NCBI RefSeq assembly: GCF_022965805.1
Contig: NC_133101.1
Span: 42,941,642-43,005,641 of the forward strand
DNA length: 64,000 nt
Source of the DNA: Primulina eburnea
Lineage: Eukaryota; Streptophyta; Magnoliopsida; Lamiales; Gesneriaceae
Direction: 5' to 3'
The notes beneath the pieces were generated by a model. That model worked only from the letters and a program-made list of their open reading frames with translations, was not told the DNA's origin and did no database searches. The first letter of the stretch is position 1. Each line of letters starts with the position of its first letter. Position numbers and translations under genes: made by a program. This document shows, piece after piece, positions 1 to 13,400 of the stretch.

Positions 1-2720
1 GTAGCACACAGCAGTGAAAAATATCATACTCAACATATCTTTCATGAACTTAAAACCATAACGTAAACGTGTCGTGTAAAATCGTATCGTTCCAAAGCAA
101 GTCATCTCATGTCATCATATACGTATACGTGTCGTGTAAAATCATATCGTCTCAAAACATGTCATCATATACGTATACGTGTCGTGTAAATTCATATCGT
201 GTCAAAACATATCATCTCATGTCATCATATACGTATACGTGTTCTTTTTAGTTGAATTCAGTTCATTAGTTGTGACTTTCGTATCAGCTCTATCGATGGA
301 TCCATCTATAAAAACCGCGGTACCCGGCGGCGGGGACATCAGCGACAGCATTACCTGTCCACCGAGCCTTGGCCTCAGCTCATCATATCTCATAACATCG
401 TATACATATACATCGTCAGTCACAACCAAATCACATCCTTCAAAAATAGCATCATAATCATCACTTAATAAAAATATGCATATACGTAACTTTTTCCTTT
501 AAACCAAGCATGCACCGTATTTATCATAATTGCGTAAAAATCATAAACGTGATGCATAAACATCTAAATCATGATAAAATGTGCTCAGGGCGCTGTCAGG
601 ACCAAAATCTCACCCCGGGTGAAAAATGACCATTTTGCCCCTGGAAACCCAAAAATTACCGTTTTGCCCCTAAACGTAAAATTTCACCTTTTTGACATTT
701 TCTTAATTCCATTGACTCTAACATGTCCCAAATAATTATTTAAGCCTACATGAACTTTCTCATATTTTTATTTGGCTTAAATCTATGACTTTTAAATTAA
801 TATTTAACTATAACATATTAATACGTTTTAATCCCGAATTAAACCAAACCTTAGCATAAAATTCCCAAATTAAAAATTTAGACTTCTAATAATTATTTGA
901 GCTTAAATATAATTTCCCATAATTTTATCAAGCATAAATCTAGGCGTTTCAATTAATCCTTTAATTTACGTTTCGTGCGGCGACTAAATCCCGGAAAAAT
1001 CCAAAACTCATCATTTTGATCCGAAACTTACCAAACTCTTAAAAATGTCCCAAAACGTATTTAAAAGCATCCCTAGACGTAAACTCGAGCCAATTTCATA
1101 ACTTAACCGAATTGTTTTAAAACTTGAACCGGGGTTCCGGTTTTAACCCGAATCGACTCGAAACTTAACCAAACCTTTCTCAACTTTTTACCATATCTTA
1201 CAAACACTTAAAAGTCCTGAAACCCAACAATTCCAGCCCCTAAACTCACGAGACCAACCTCTTAAAGCTGCTGGAAAGTTGCTGGAAAATTGCAACTTTC
1301 CTACCCCAAACCCGAAATGACACCAAGCAACGTTTATACCGATTCTAGCCAAAAGCGGACGTGTCCAGCACCTAACCAGCTGTTTTGGAACCAAGACCGA
1401 ACTCAAGAGGCACCACTTGAACCATCTTAGAAGACCCTACTGCCCCAAGCAACTAGCCACACACATTACACCCGAAACCCCTCAACAAACCAACCGAGCC
1501 ACTCACAACCTACCCCTTCGTTCACCTGCTGAACCCAGGCCAGCAGCTCACGGCTCTCTCCCAGCCCCTTCACGGACCCAAGTGGGTCAGCTTCTTGGCC
1601 AAGATCGCACCATGCACGGCTGCACCACCCCTAGCCTTCGCACTAACCCAAAACCGAACAACCCCTTGACAAACACCTCACGGCACACACCTTATACCAC
1701 CAAGTCTTGAATCCAGCCTAGAGACATCATTCTCCTCAACATAATCAGCCCCTTAGGACCCTTGTTCAGCCGCCCTTGCACCATGGTAACGCACACATGA
1801 GTTATGCACAGGGAAAAATCGTTTTCATGTACTTTCAAAGCCAAAAACACAACAACCATTAAAGGACTATGAAACTTTCGAATAAATCACACATGACAGC
1901 AAATATCTAGCATGTATGATGCAGAAAAAATGATACTAAGCGTGCCTTGATGATAAGAATCTTGAAATCTTGAGGAGACGCGCGTCGGAGAGACGACGGA
2001 GAAGCGGAGAAGGAGCTTGCTTGAGAGGAAATGGAGATGGCCGAGATTTTCAGCAAAGTGATGCTAGACTCACGTTAAATGCTGCTGGTGCAAGAGGGAA
2101 ACGGCTGGTGGTTGAATAATTGTTGTAGGGTAGCAAGTAAAATATTTATTTTAATTATTAATCAAAAAGCTAATGAGCCTTAAATGATTTCATTAAAAGA
2201 TTAAAAGAGTTTTAAGTCCAACGAGCTTAAAAATTGGCTCATTAAATCCAAACACAATCCAGAAAAATATTTCGTGTTGGAAATATTTTGAAATTATTTG
2301 CCGAACCCTCAAAAAGTCCCCCGATTCGATAAAATTTGCGTACCGTTAAAAATTAAAAATCATGCACGTAAAAATACCCAATAAATTTCAATTCTTGAAA
2401 AATACCTTTAAAACATCTTAAATTAATATTTGAAAACAAATCATGTAATTAAAATAATTTTCCTGAAAATTCTCCGGTCTCCGATCCTCGTTCGAGCGTG
2501 AAATGAAACTTAAAAATCTTTAATGCATATACTTTAAAATTTCGTGAAATAAATTCTATCGTGCAATAGTAATGCATAAAATGCTTAAAAATAATTAAAC
2601 TCAAATTAATAAAATAAATATACATTTTATGCTTTAAAAGAATTTAATAAAATACCAAAGAAATTTAATAATTTGCATGCATGTGGTTCATGTGGACTTT
2701 CCGATTTTTGGAACGTTACA
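1..2720 (-). repeat. LARD-1 3' LTR, truncated by the window edge
   Basis: Matches 5653-8372 base for base apart from about ten substitutions. By comparison with the complete copy, 313 bp lie left of base 1. It contains small open frames that recur in both LTRs, but none looks like a gene. Confidence 0.93.
67..250 (-). repeat. 50-60 bp tandem repeat within the LARD-1 LTR
   Basis: Units starting at 67, 127 and 177, with the next unit start at 237, share ACGTGTCGTGTAAAATC followed by a CATATACGTATACGT tract. The same array is at 5719-5902 in the other LTR, so it predates the insertion. Confidence 0.8.
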
Positions 2721-2756
2721 ATCTACCCCCTTTAAATTGAATTTCGTCCTCGAAAT
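2721..2756 (-). promoter_or_regulatory. LARD-1 polypurine tract and adjacent hairpin
   Basis: On the minus strand a purine run with five consecutive G abuts the 3' LTR start TGTAACG, the expected plus-strand primer. At 2741-2756, 20 nt away, is ATTTCGAGGACGAAAT, a perfect 6-bp stem with an AGGA loop. The same hairpin flanks the PPT of four other elements here. Confidence 0.85.
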
Positions 2757-5325
2757 TCGCGTATCCTTGATAATCAAAAGTTTAGGCTTAGTTCTAGTAT
2801 CCCAATTGTTCACGCTTCCGCTGCGCTGCTCTGATAAAATAATAAATCTTAAGATGTCCTTATATCTCCTCAATCATAATTTAGTATGCCTATTAAAATC
2901 CTTATTTGCGAATCGCAACCCAGAACTACTTATGGAGACTTAGTTCTATTCTACTATGTCCTTGAATTCTGAATTTTCTCAAACTTCCCAATATTAGAAA
3001 TGACAGTCTGAATTTTGTCGCGTCTTACTTTTCTTATATTGTACCCGTAATGTTCATTGATCTATTACATTTGTATTTATGCAGTTCACCCTAAAAAAAA
3101 AAACCTTAGCACCAAAATTTATTGATCGATTACTATCATCGATAATACACTCAAGATTTAAACTTTATCTCAACCCCATAATAATATTAGTCTAAGATCC
3201 TTGAATCGAATCTTTATCTTACGACACCAAACTTTCGTAACTTAACTAATTACAAGTACATTCCCAATACAAAATTGTTGCAAATCTTAATCCTCGAGTA
3301 ACGTTAATCCATAACACCCAAAATACACAATATCAATATTTTACCTAAATAATAAAATCATTCTAGCATCAATTACATATTTAAACTATTATCTTCCCAA
3401 TTGCAATAAATTTGAGGCTTAAGACCTTGGACTTCCCTCGTTGAAACAAATGTCGCATTCTTACGTATCCTCAATGCTTAATTAATTTTAGCATATAAAA
3501 CTTGATAGGTTATCCCATGGTAGCCTTAGACTATCTCTAATAAATCAACTTCCCTTATAACCCATAGAAATCTTGAACTCCCACCTCAAGATTTTAGATT
3601 TCTTACTCGTTAAAAATCTTAATATTCGTTCACTGGTAACTTATGTTGAACATCACTAATTCTCTTTTATTTTATTTTATTTTATTTTTTTTCACCCAAA
3701 ATTTTCTGTACGAACACCTATTTCATAAAATTAAATTTCAAGCTTACGCGACACCAAGTAATATTAGATAACATAATCTCAATACACATATTCACTTATT
3801 CTCAATTTTCTCAATGACTTTAAAAAATTTCTTAAAACCATGTGTCTACCTCAATTCTTATATGTGTCTATCAAATAATCTAACCATCGATCATGCCCAA
3901 TTTTTTTTTTTTTTAGAAAAAATTTAAATTCCAACAAAGGTATAATCTTAACTATTACAATCATGACTAAAACTTATGACACATCAAACTTAAGTTCCCA
4001 AAAATTTTGCTAACTAAATGTTTATTCTTATAACTTAATCTAACCAATCAACTTTACCTTAAATCGTCATTACTTTAAATTCTCAATTTGCTACAACATT
4101 ATTTCACTAACGCTTAAATTTTCATGTCCAAAATTGATTCGTCCTAATGTCCTTGACTAACATTTCTTATAAAATTATGACCCAGATATTAGGTTCAAAG
4201 TATCCCTTCGAACCTAAATCGTCGAAAATTCATATCATTTAAACCATTCAATCTTCACTTACTGCTAATCTGGTCCCCAAATTTCTTAAAAATTGCAAAA
4301 TTAATTCTTACTTTCCTCGAATATTATCCGATTTTTTTTCCCTTAATTTCTAAAATTCCACAATTACCCATAAACTCTTGGCGTCCCTAATTTTATTTTA
4401 TAGGTTCCTCGTAACACGAAATTCAAAAATTTAAAGCTTATTAAACCCAAAATCAATTCTCATAACCTCAAATAATCACTGATTTAACCCAACTGTTCCT
4501 CAAAAGCTCGAATTTAATCTTCAAAAATTACAAAATTTGCAATTTGGCCCTTAAAGTTCTCGAAATTTACATTTTTGGTTCTACAACTCCTCGAAATTTG
4601 CATTATTGTCCCAGTAGAATATTCGACTTATTCTTATTAAACCTTAAAATTCTCGAAACGTAAAATTTAATACCAAATTCGGTAAATTCGAAATAGTCCC
4701 TTAGAATTTTTATTGTTACACTTAGATCCTCAATTATTTATTAATACAGTTAGGTCCTTAAAATTCTCAATTTATGCAATTCAATCCTTATATCCCACTA
4801 GGTAGAGCATGCATCCTAAATAAATTCTACGTTTTTATACTTCCAAAGGTCATCGTAGTCTTCAAATCATTAATCTTTACATGGAATCCTCAAAAATTAA
4901 TTCAACTAGCAACCACGAACCATCAATAATTTCTTAGAAATTCTACAAGTCTCAAAAGCATTTCATAATTTTCAATATTAGCTTATGACCCATAAGGAAG
5001 ACATCAGTACTAGTGACCTAAAAATCAATATAGTCACATCATTATCAACCTCTCCTAAAGCCCAATATTCGAATTCTTAGTCACGTCGAATTCCAGACGT
5101 AACCAACATGCAATTTAATCTGATTTTTTTTTTAAAACAATAAATCCTTAAATCATAAAAGCAGTTAAACATATACCGTAGATCGTTATAAAGCGTAAAT
5201 CATGTTAACATGCAGGTGATAAGAGTAAATCATTTAAAACATTTAAATCATAAAAGCTTACATACTTGAGGCTTGAAGACTGAGCGGCAGAAGCTGGTGG
5301 TGGCACAACCCTATACAAGACCCTT
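2757..5325 (-). other. Non-coding internal region of LARD-1
   Basis: AT-rich sequence with no reading frame resembling gag or pol on either strand. It contains several short phrases of the type 'aaatttgcattattgtccc' and an 'actaggtagagcatgc' segment that resemble the non-coding insert in the pol region of element D (24420-25019). This supports a common origin. Confidence 0.75.
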
Positions 5326-5337
5326 GCTCTGATACCA
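5326..5337 (-). promoter_or_regulatory. LARD-1 primer-binding site (tRNA-Met type)
   Basis: The reverse complement reads TGGTATCAGAGC, two bases inside the 5' LTR end at 5340. This is the usual initiator tRNA-Met complementary site of plant LTR elements. Confidence 0.92.
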
Positions 5338-5339
5338 AC

Positions 5340-8300
5340 TGAAACGTCTCACTCATTTTAAAAATGCGGAAATATTTTTTTTTTTAAATCAAACTCATCC
5401 ATAGTCATACGAAAACATGAACAAATAAAAAAAATCTTAAAATCATCAACGTATGAAAATATTCATCTCCTTTCAATATCATAAATCGTAATGCAGAAAA
5501 CATGTTGTCCTCGGGTCGCATCACCACACCAGAGCTGTCTACTCAGAGTTCAGCACCTCCAGTCTCATCAACATGAAACTCACCTGCATCACACACGCCT
5601 AATGAGTCTAAAGACTCAACACACCTGTACCAGTAATAACAAGTACATATACGTAGCACACAGCAGTGAAAAATATCATACTCAACATATCTTTCATGAA
5701 CTTAAAACCATAACGTAAACGTGTCGTGTAAAATCGTATCGTTCCAAAGCAAGTCATCTCATGTCATCATATACGTATACGTGTCGTGTAAAATCATATC
5801 GTCTCAAAACATGTCATCATATACGTATACGTGTCGTGTAAAATCATATCGTGTCAAAACATATCATCTCATGTCATCATATACGTATACGTGTTCTTTT
5901 TAGTTGAATTCAGTTCATTAGTTGTGACTTTCGTATCAGCTCTATCGATGGATCCATCTATAAAAACCGCGGTACCCGGCGGCGGGGACATCAGCGACAG
6001 CATTACCTGTCCACCGAGCCTTGGCCTCAGCTCATCATATCTCATATCATCGTATACATATACATCGTCAGTCACAACCAAATCACATCCTTCAAAAATA
6101 GCATCATAATCATCACTTAATAAAAATATGCATATACGTAACTTTTTCCTTTAAACCAAGCATGCACCGTATTTATCATAATTGCGTAAAAATCATAAAC
6201 GTGATGCATAAACATCTAAATCATGATAAAATGTGCTCAGGGCGCTGTCAGGACCAAAATCTCACCCCGGGTGAAAAATGACCATTTTGCCCTTAGAAAC
6301 CCAAAAATTACCGTTTTGCCCCTAAACGTAAAATTTCACCTTTTTGACATTTTCTTAATTCCATTGACTCTAACATGTCCCAAATAATTATTTAAGCCTA
6401 CATGAACTTTCTCATATTTTTATTTGGCTTAAATCTATGACTTTTAAATTAATATTTAACTATAACATATTAATACGTTTTAATCCCGAATTAAACCAAA
6501 CCTTAGCATAAAATTCCCAAATTAAAAATTTAGACTTCTAATAATTATTTGAGCTTAAATATAATTTCCCATAATTTTATCAAGCATAAATCTAGGCGTT
6601 TCAATTAATCCTTTAATTTACGTTTCGTGCGGCGACTAAATCTCGGAAAAATCCAAAACTCATCATTTTGATCCGAAACTTACCAAACTCTTAAAAATGT
6701 CCCAAAACGTATTTAAAAGCATCCCTAGACGTAAACTCGAGCCAATTTCATAACTTAACCGAATTGTTTTAAAACTTGAACCGGGGTTCCGGTTTTAACC
6801 CGAATCGACTCGAAACTTAACCAAACCTTTCTCAACTTTTTACCATATCTTACAAACACTTAAAAGTCCTGAAACCCAACAATTCCAGCCCCTAAACTCA
6901 CGAGACCAACCTCTTAAAGCTGCTGGAAAGTTGCTGGAAAATTGCAACTTTCCTACCCCAAACCCGAAATGACACCAAGCAACGTTTATACCGATTCTAG
7001 CCAAAAGCGGACGTGTCCAGCACCTAACCAGCTGTTTTGGAACCAAGACCGAACTCAAGAGGCACCACTTGAACCATCTTAGAAGACCCTACTGCCCCAA
7101 GCAACTAGCCACACACATTACACCCGAAACCCCTCAACAAACCAACCGAGCCACTCACAACCTACCCCTTCGTTCACCTGCTGAACCCAGGCCAGCAGCT
7201 CACGGCTCTCTCCCAGCCCCTTCACGGACCCAAGTGGGTCAGCTTCTTGGCCAAGATCGCACCATGCACGGCTGCACCACCACTAGCCTTCGCACTAACC
7301 CAAAACCGAACAACCCCTTGACAAACACCTCACGGCACACACCTTATACCACCAAGTCTTGAATCCAGCCTAGAGACATCATTCTCCTCAACATAATCAG
7401 CCCCTTAGGACCCTTGTTCAGCCGCCCTTGCACCATGGTAACGCACACATGAGTTATGCACAGGGAAAAATCGTTTTCATGTACTTTCAAAGCCAAAAAC
7501 ACAACAACCATTAAAGGACTATGAAACTTTCGAATAAATCACACATGACAGCAAATATCTAGCATGTATGATGCAGAAAAAATGATACTAAGCGTGCCTT
7601 GATGATAAGAATCTTGAAATCTTGAGGAGACGCGCGTCGGAGAGACGACGGAGAAGCGGAGAAGGAGCTTGCTTGAGAGGAAATGGAGATGGCCGAGATT
7701 TTCAGCAAAGTGATGCTAGACTCACGTTAAATGCTGCTGGTGCAAGAGGGAAACGGCTGGTGGTTGAATAATTGTTGTAGGGTAGCAAGTAAAATATTTA
7801 TTTTAATTATTAATCAAAAAGCTAATGAGCCTTAAATGATTTCATTAAAAGATTAAAAGAGTTTTAAGTCCAACGAGCTTAAAAATTGGCTCATTAAATC
7901 CAAACACAATCCAGAAAAATATTTCGTGTTGGAAATATTTTGAAATTATTTGCCGAACCCTCAAAAAGTCCCCCGATTCGATAAAATTTGCGTACCGTTA
8001 AAAATTAAAAATCATGCGGGTAAAAATACCCAATAAATTTCAATTCTTGAAAAATACCTTTAAAACATCTTAAATTAATATTTGAAAACAAATCATGTAA
8101 TTAAAATAATTTTCCTGAAAATTCTCCGGTCTCCGATCCTCGTTCGAGCGTGAAATGAAACTTAAAAATCTTTAATGCATATACTTTAAAATTTCGTGAA
8201 ATAAATTCTATCGTGCAATAGTAATGCATAAAATGCTTAAAAACAATTAAACTCAAATTAATAAAATAAATATGCATTTTATGCTTTAAAAGAATTTAAT

Positions 8301-8372
8301 AAAATACCAAAGAAATTTAATAATTTGCATGCATGTGGTTCATGTGGACTTTCCGATTTTTGGAACGTTACA
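5340..8372 (-). repeat. LARD-1 5' LTR, complete (3033 bp)
   Basis: Ends are TG...CA on the minus strand. The right boundary is where sequence identity with 1-2720 stops and element B resumes. It contains the dyad TGAGTCTAAAGACTCA at 5603-5618, which also occurs in the LTRs of elements B, D and E. An island near 5940-6025 resembles the D LTR near 18868-18955. Confidence 0.93.
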
Positions 8373-10046
8373 TGAAGAGTCCTAGGCTGGCTAGGAGTCC
8401 TAGTGCAACTAGAACACCTCACACACACGCATGCAATTAGGTCAGTTTCCAGCAGGGTTTGAGCGAGCTAAGGGCTAGTTCTTTGGGCTGGGCTTGGTCA
8501 ATAGGGCCCTAGGTTGTTTGGATCTGGTTTGGCTCGAGGTGGCTTGTCCATGGCTCGAGTAAATTGGGAGATGGCTCGGGTGGTTCGATCAAGGGTCAAT
8601 TTCGAATTATTAAGAAGTAAAATTAGAACCATGGGTCCAAGGGTACCGTTCATGGCTCTGAAAGATAGGATAAATAATAAAAATTTTATGTTTAAAATTT
8701 GGGATCAAAATAATGAGTTTTGAATTTATACGGGATTTAATCGCCACACTAAACGTTAATTAAAGAATTAATTGAAAAGCGTAGTTTTAAGCTTTATAAA
8801 ATTATGGAAAATTATATTTAAAATTAAATAATTATTTAGAATAAATCCATGTCATTAAAAGTGAGAAAAATATAAAATAGAGAATTTCATAGTCCGGGGG
8901 TAAAACGGTCATTTTATACTTGGGTAATACGTAAAAGCTTGGCAGCATCCCGAAGGATAATAATGCATGTAAAATTATATTCTATGATTTTAAATGATTA
9001 TTTTGATCATAATATGTAATTTTATGATTTTTGGAAAAGCTGTGCAATTTTTATTGTTTAAATGTTATTTTTGAAAAGGTATGCTATTTTATGATTTTTA
9101 AAGAAAAAGAAAAATATTTTGATGGATGTGATTTGACTGTGAGATATGATATATGATTTTTGGGGGATCTGTTTATGTGAGGAAGGTGAACTTACAATTT
9201 TGTGAGGATGTCGTGATGGGAAAAGGCTCTAGAGGGAGCTCTTTATGGAAAAAGGCCAAAGAGGGAGCCCGTCTACGGGAGAAGACCCCCGAGAGAGCCC
9301 CGATGATCGTATTTCCATGGTGGAGTCTATTGCCCACCCTCATGGGCCATGTGGAGCTGAAGACTGATCATCGACCGGAGGATAAAAGCTAGTCACTTTC
9401 AAGGATTAAACTTCACCCAAAATGATATACGATTCATGATGATGATTAAAGTTATTTTTAAAATGATTTATTTATTCTCAAAGCTTATTTTAAATAATTT
9501 TTAAAGGATTTATTTATGCTTAAAGTTATTTTAAAATGATTTTACGATTTATGATTTAATTATGCTTAAATGATTTTAAATGATTTATTTATGTTCAAAA
9601 GTTTATTTTAAATAAAAATATGATTTTAAATACATGTGAATGTATATGTATTATTTGCTATCCATGTTTAGAACATGTTGAGTCTTTAGATTCACTAGGT
9701 TTGTATGATTCAAGATTTGATGATTTTATGGAGGCCTGACGATTGAGTGGATCGAGTACAATATTACACACCCGAGGGACCTTTATGTTTCCGCACTAGC
9801 TTGATTGATTTATGATTTAAGGATGTATGTTAATGATTTTTATTAGAGATAATTTTTATGCTTTATTTTATTTTTTAGTTGATCTTTGTGAAGGTCGATA
9901 TAGGATTTAGATTTGGGATGATTTAGGATTTATTTTATGCACTTGAGATTTCGTATGTTAATATATTTTGATTGTTGGAAATGATAAGTTATTTTATTTA
10001 GTATTTTAGAATTTATTATTAGAAAAAAAAAATTGAGGTCGTTTTA
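8373..10046 (+). repeat. Element B 5' LTR, distal part
   Basis: Aligns from about position 12474 of the 3' LTR onward, ending just before the PBS. The terminal CA is changed to TA. The missing proximal part lies left of LARD-1, outside the window. Short open frames in it also occur in the 3' LTR and are not gene-like. Confidence 0.85.
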
Positions 10047-10479
10047 GTTGGTATCAGAGCCAAGATTTCCCTAAAGGGTTGTGTACAGTCACTTCGATAA
10101 GCTCAAGAAGTCACGCCTCAAGTATATGGTTTTTACTGCTTTATACTTTATATGCTAAAATTATTTTAAATGCTTGTATAATACATGATATAAATGTCAG
10201 TTGCATGCTTCATGTAAAATGATTAATGCATGTTTGGTAGTGGAATTGATTAGAACTTAGAGAAGAATATGGTGCATGCACTACTTGAGCGGATTTAGGA
10301 GTCGACTTTGGGAAATTTTGGATTAGAATTGCAATTTTCAAGATTTTGAGGACCGAAATGAAGAGTAAGATTTAAGTTAGAGGTTAAGTTTGAGGTAGAT
10401 AAGAGAATCTAAGCTTTGCAATCATCAAGTGAAGGAAAAAAATTTCGAGGACGAAATTCTATTTAAGAGGGTGGAGAAT
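10047..10479 (+). other. Internal region of element B with PBS, hairpin and PPT only
   Basis: Starts with TTGGTATCAGAGCC (PBS 10049-10060) and ends with the hairpin ATTTCGAGGACGAAAT (10442-10457) and a purine tract before the LTR start at 10480. No coding frame is present. It keeps only cis signals for reverse transcription. Confidence 0.85.
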
Positions 10480-13400
10480 TGTAACGTCCGAAAAACCAAC
10501 CTACGTAAACCGCATGCATGCAAATTATATTAATTTCTTAATTATTTTATTTAATTGATTTTGAATGCTAGCATGATATTTATGATATGATTAAATGCAT
10601 AACTACGTGATTAAATGATGATATGACATGATTACATGAAATTAAGGATTATTCCCGAATATTCGATAATAGGTAGTAGGGGTGTTCATCGATCGGTTCG
10701 ATTCGGTTTTCGGTTTTTTATTTCGGTTTTTTCGGTTTTCGGTTTTACAAATATATAATCCGATATCCGAACCATTTTTCTTCGGTTCGGTTCGGTTTTC
10801 TACCGAAATGGTTCGGTTATTTCGGTCGGTTTTTTCGGTTTTGATACAATTATTTAAATTAACAATATAAATATATTATAAAATATAATCTGTTAGCTTT
10901 TTAAACGATTTCTTAGTAAAATATTTAAATATAAAGTACAAATGAATTACATAAACATAATCAACTAAGTATTATTCAAAATAATTCTTCATTCACTAAT
11001 ATCATCTCAATAAATAATATAAAATAAAAATAACATTATTAATTTAATTAAATTTCGGTTTTTTCGGTCGGTTCGGTTTTAACATTTATAATCCGAAACC
11101 AAGTCAAATTAATTTCGGTTTTAACATTTATATCCGAATTATAAAATTCGGTTTTCGGTTCGGTTTAGTGTTCGGTTTTTTCGGTTTGAATATTTGGTTT
11201 TTTCGGTTTTATCCGAAGTTTGAACACCCCTAATAGGTAGGGAAAAGGAGACCAAGGACAACCAAGACAATAATATTTATTTTTCATTTAATAATGGAAA
11301 GGTTTCCTAATATGATAAAAATGATTTAATTTTCCTAAAAATGTTGGATTTCGAATTATTTTACGAATCGAGCTCGATTTTTCCCAGAATGTCGGTTTTG
11401 GGCAAACAAGGAGTTTTAAAAGATCAAAAATATTAATTTATGGAAACTAATTTATAAACTTTTATGTTTTAGTTAATTAAGTGTCCCAATTTAATTAATT
11501 TAAGTAGGTCCAAATACCCTTAAGCTTGCAAGCCCAAAACCAAAGCCCATTTAACTTGCAAATTAAATTATAAATAATTATCCTAGGTCTTTTAACCTCA
11601 CAATTGAACCATCAATCAGCTGAAATTCTCCCTTGAACACACTTGCAAATTTCGAAAAATAGGAAGGAAGAAAAGCTTGTGTTTTTCGTCGTCTGGTCGT
11701 CGAACATCTCACCCTCGCCGAAGATCGTATATTCGAGCGTTATAAACATAAAGGCACGTTCCTAAACTTCTTTAAACATCATACAAGTCATATTATGCAT
11801 GATTTAATTGTTTATTTTGAAAAAAAAAATAGGTATTTAAATATTTTTACGATCGAACGTTTATTTTCGAAAATATGATGTTTTTACGCAAATATGAAAC
11901 GTGTTATGATTCCCAACGATTACGCTGCCAATTAAGGTTGATTTTTTTATCAAAACATGATAAATATTTAAAGGAAATTCATGCTAGAAACCGTGGGTTA
12001 TCAAGAGGAGAGGCTTGGTACAAGAGGGTTGGTTACTATGCATGGGGGCTGGGGCTCGGCCAGGGCTGGTTGGGGATTGGTTAGGGTCATGGTTAGGCCC
12101 TAGAAAGAGTCATAGGAAGGCTAGGGCTCAATCCTTGGGCTGGGGAAGAGTCCACGTGAAGTGAACCTCTCCCCCAAAGCACGTGCAGAAGCTGTTCGAG
12201 AAAGAAGAGTGGCTTGTGGCTATCCTGGCCACGAGCCAGGCTGGTCCATCAGGGTCTTAGGTGATGGACAAGGGTCGGGCGAGGGGCTGGAGTGGCTAGG
12301 CTCGCTGCTGGCTCGATCAAAACGAGGGGACCGCATGGCAGCAAGATGAACGCGCAGCTTGTGTCTTCAGGCAGGAGGCTAGCGCATGGGTTTTAGGGTC
12401 TGGGCTGGTCTGGGTTGGGTTTGGGCGTTGTCCAAGGAGGGTTAGGGTCATGAGGGGTCAACTGGTTAGAGGCTGGAAGAGTACTAAGCTAGCTAGGAGT
12501 CCTAGTGCAACTAGAACACATCACACGCACGCACGCATGCAATTAGGTCAGTTTCCGGCAGGGTTTGAACGAGGTAGGGGCTGGTTCTTTGGGCTGGGCT
12601 GGGCTGGGCTGGGCTTGGTCAATAGGGTCCCTAGGTGGGTTGGCTCTGGTTTGGCTTGAAGTGACTCGACCATGGCTCGAGTAAATTGGGAGATGGCTCG
12701 GGTGGTTCGATCAAGGGTCAATTTCGAATTAATAAGAAGTAAAATTAGAAACATGGGTCCACGGGTGCGGTTCATGGCTCCCAAGGGTAGGATAAATATC
12801 GCAAATGTTATATTTAAAATTTGGGATCAATGCGTTTTGAGTTTATCCGGAATTTTATCGCCGCACTAAACATTAATTAAAGAATTAATTGAAAAACCTG
12901 GTTTTAAGCTTTATGAAATTATGGAAAATGATATTTAAGCTTAAATAATTATTTAGAATAAGTCCATGTCATTAAAAGTTAGAAAAATATAAAATATGCA
13001 ATTTCAGAGTCTAGGAGTAAAACGGTCATTTTGCACTTGGGTAATACATAAAAGCTTGGCAGTGTCCCGAAGGATCATAATGCTTGCAAATTGATATTAT
13101 ATGTTTTAAAATGATGATTTTGATGATCATATTTTATTTTATGATTTTATGAAAAGATGTGCAATTTATATTGTTTAAAATTCTATTTTTGAAAATGTAT
13201 GATATTTTATGATTATTAAAAAAAGGAAACATATTATGAGGAATGTGAATTGACTGTGACATATGATATATTATTTTTGGGGTTTCTGTTTATGTGAGGA
13301 CAGTGAACCTACAATTTTTGGGGAATGTCGTGAGAGAAAAAGACCCTTGATAGAGCCCTTTATGGGAAAAGGCCTAGGCCCCCAGAGGAAGCCCGTCTAT

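Larger units (their letters stand above)
1..8372 (-). mobile_element. LARD-1: young non-coding LTR retrotransposon (left end outside window)
   Basis: Two near-identical LTR copies lie 5652 bp apart and face the minus strand. Read on that strand the order is 5' LTR (5340-8372), PBS (5326-5337), a 2.6-kb internal region without coding capacity, PPT (2721-2735) and 3' LTR (2720 to beyond base 1). The LTRs begin TGTAACG and end in CA. The PBS matches the tRNA-Met type TGGTATCAGAGC. PBS, PPT and LTR style match the Tekay/Del-like element D at 16626-29418, so this looks like a large retrotransposon derivative (LARD) that borrows proteins from a relative. By eye the overlapping LTR parts differ at about ten sites in 2720 bp, a recent insertion. 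It sits inside the 5' LTR of element B; the left TSD is out of view. Confidence 0.9.

Noticed and set aside
1417..1710. 97-codon ORF repeated at 7069-7362
   Set aside because: Lies within both LARD-1 LTRs, antisense to the element, with no recognisable domain. Its preservation reflects the youth of the LTRs.
5326..5337. tRNA gene remnants at the TGGTATCAGAGC sites
   Set aside because: Only 12-nt matches at LTR borders: primer-binding sites, not tRNA genes.
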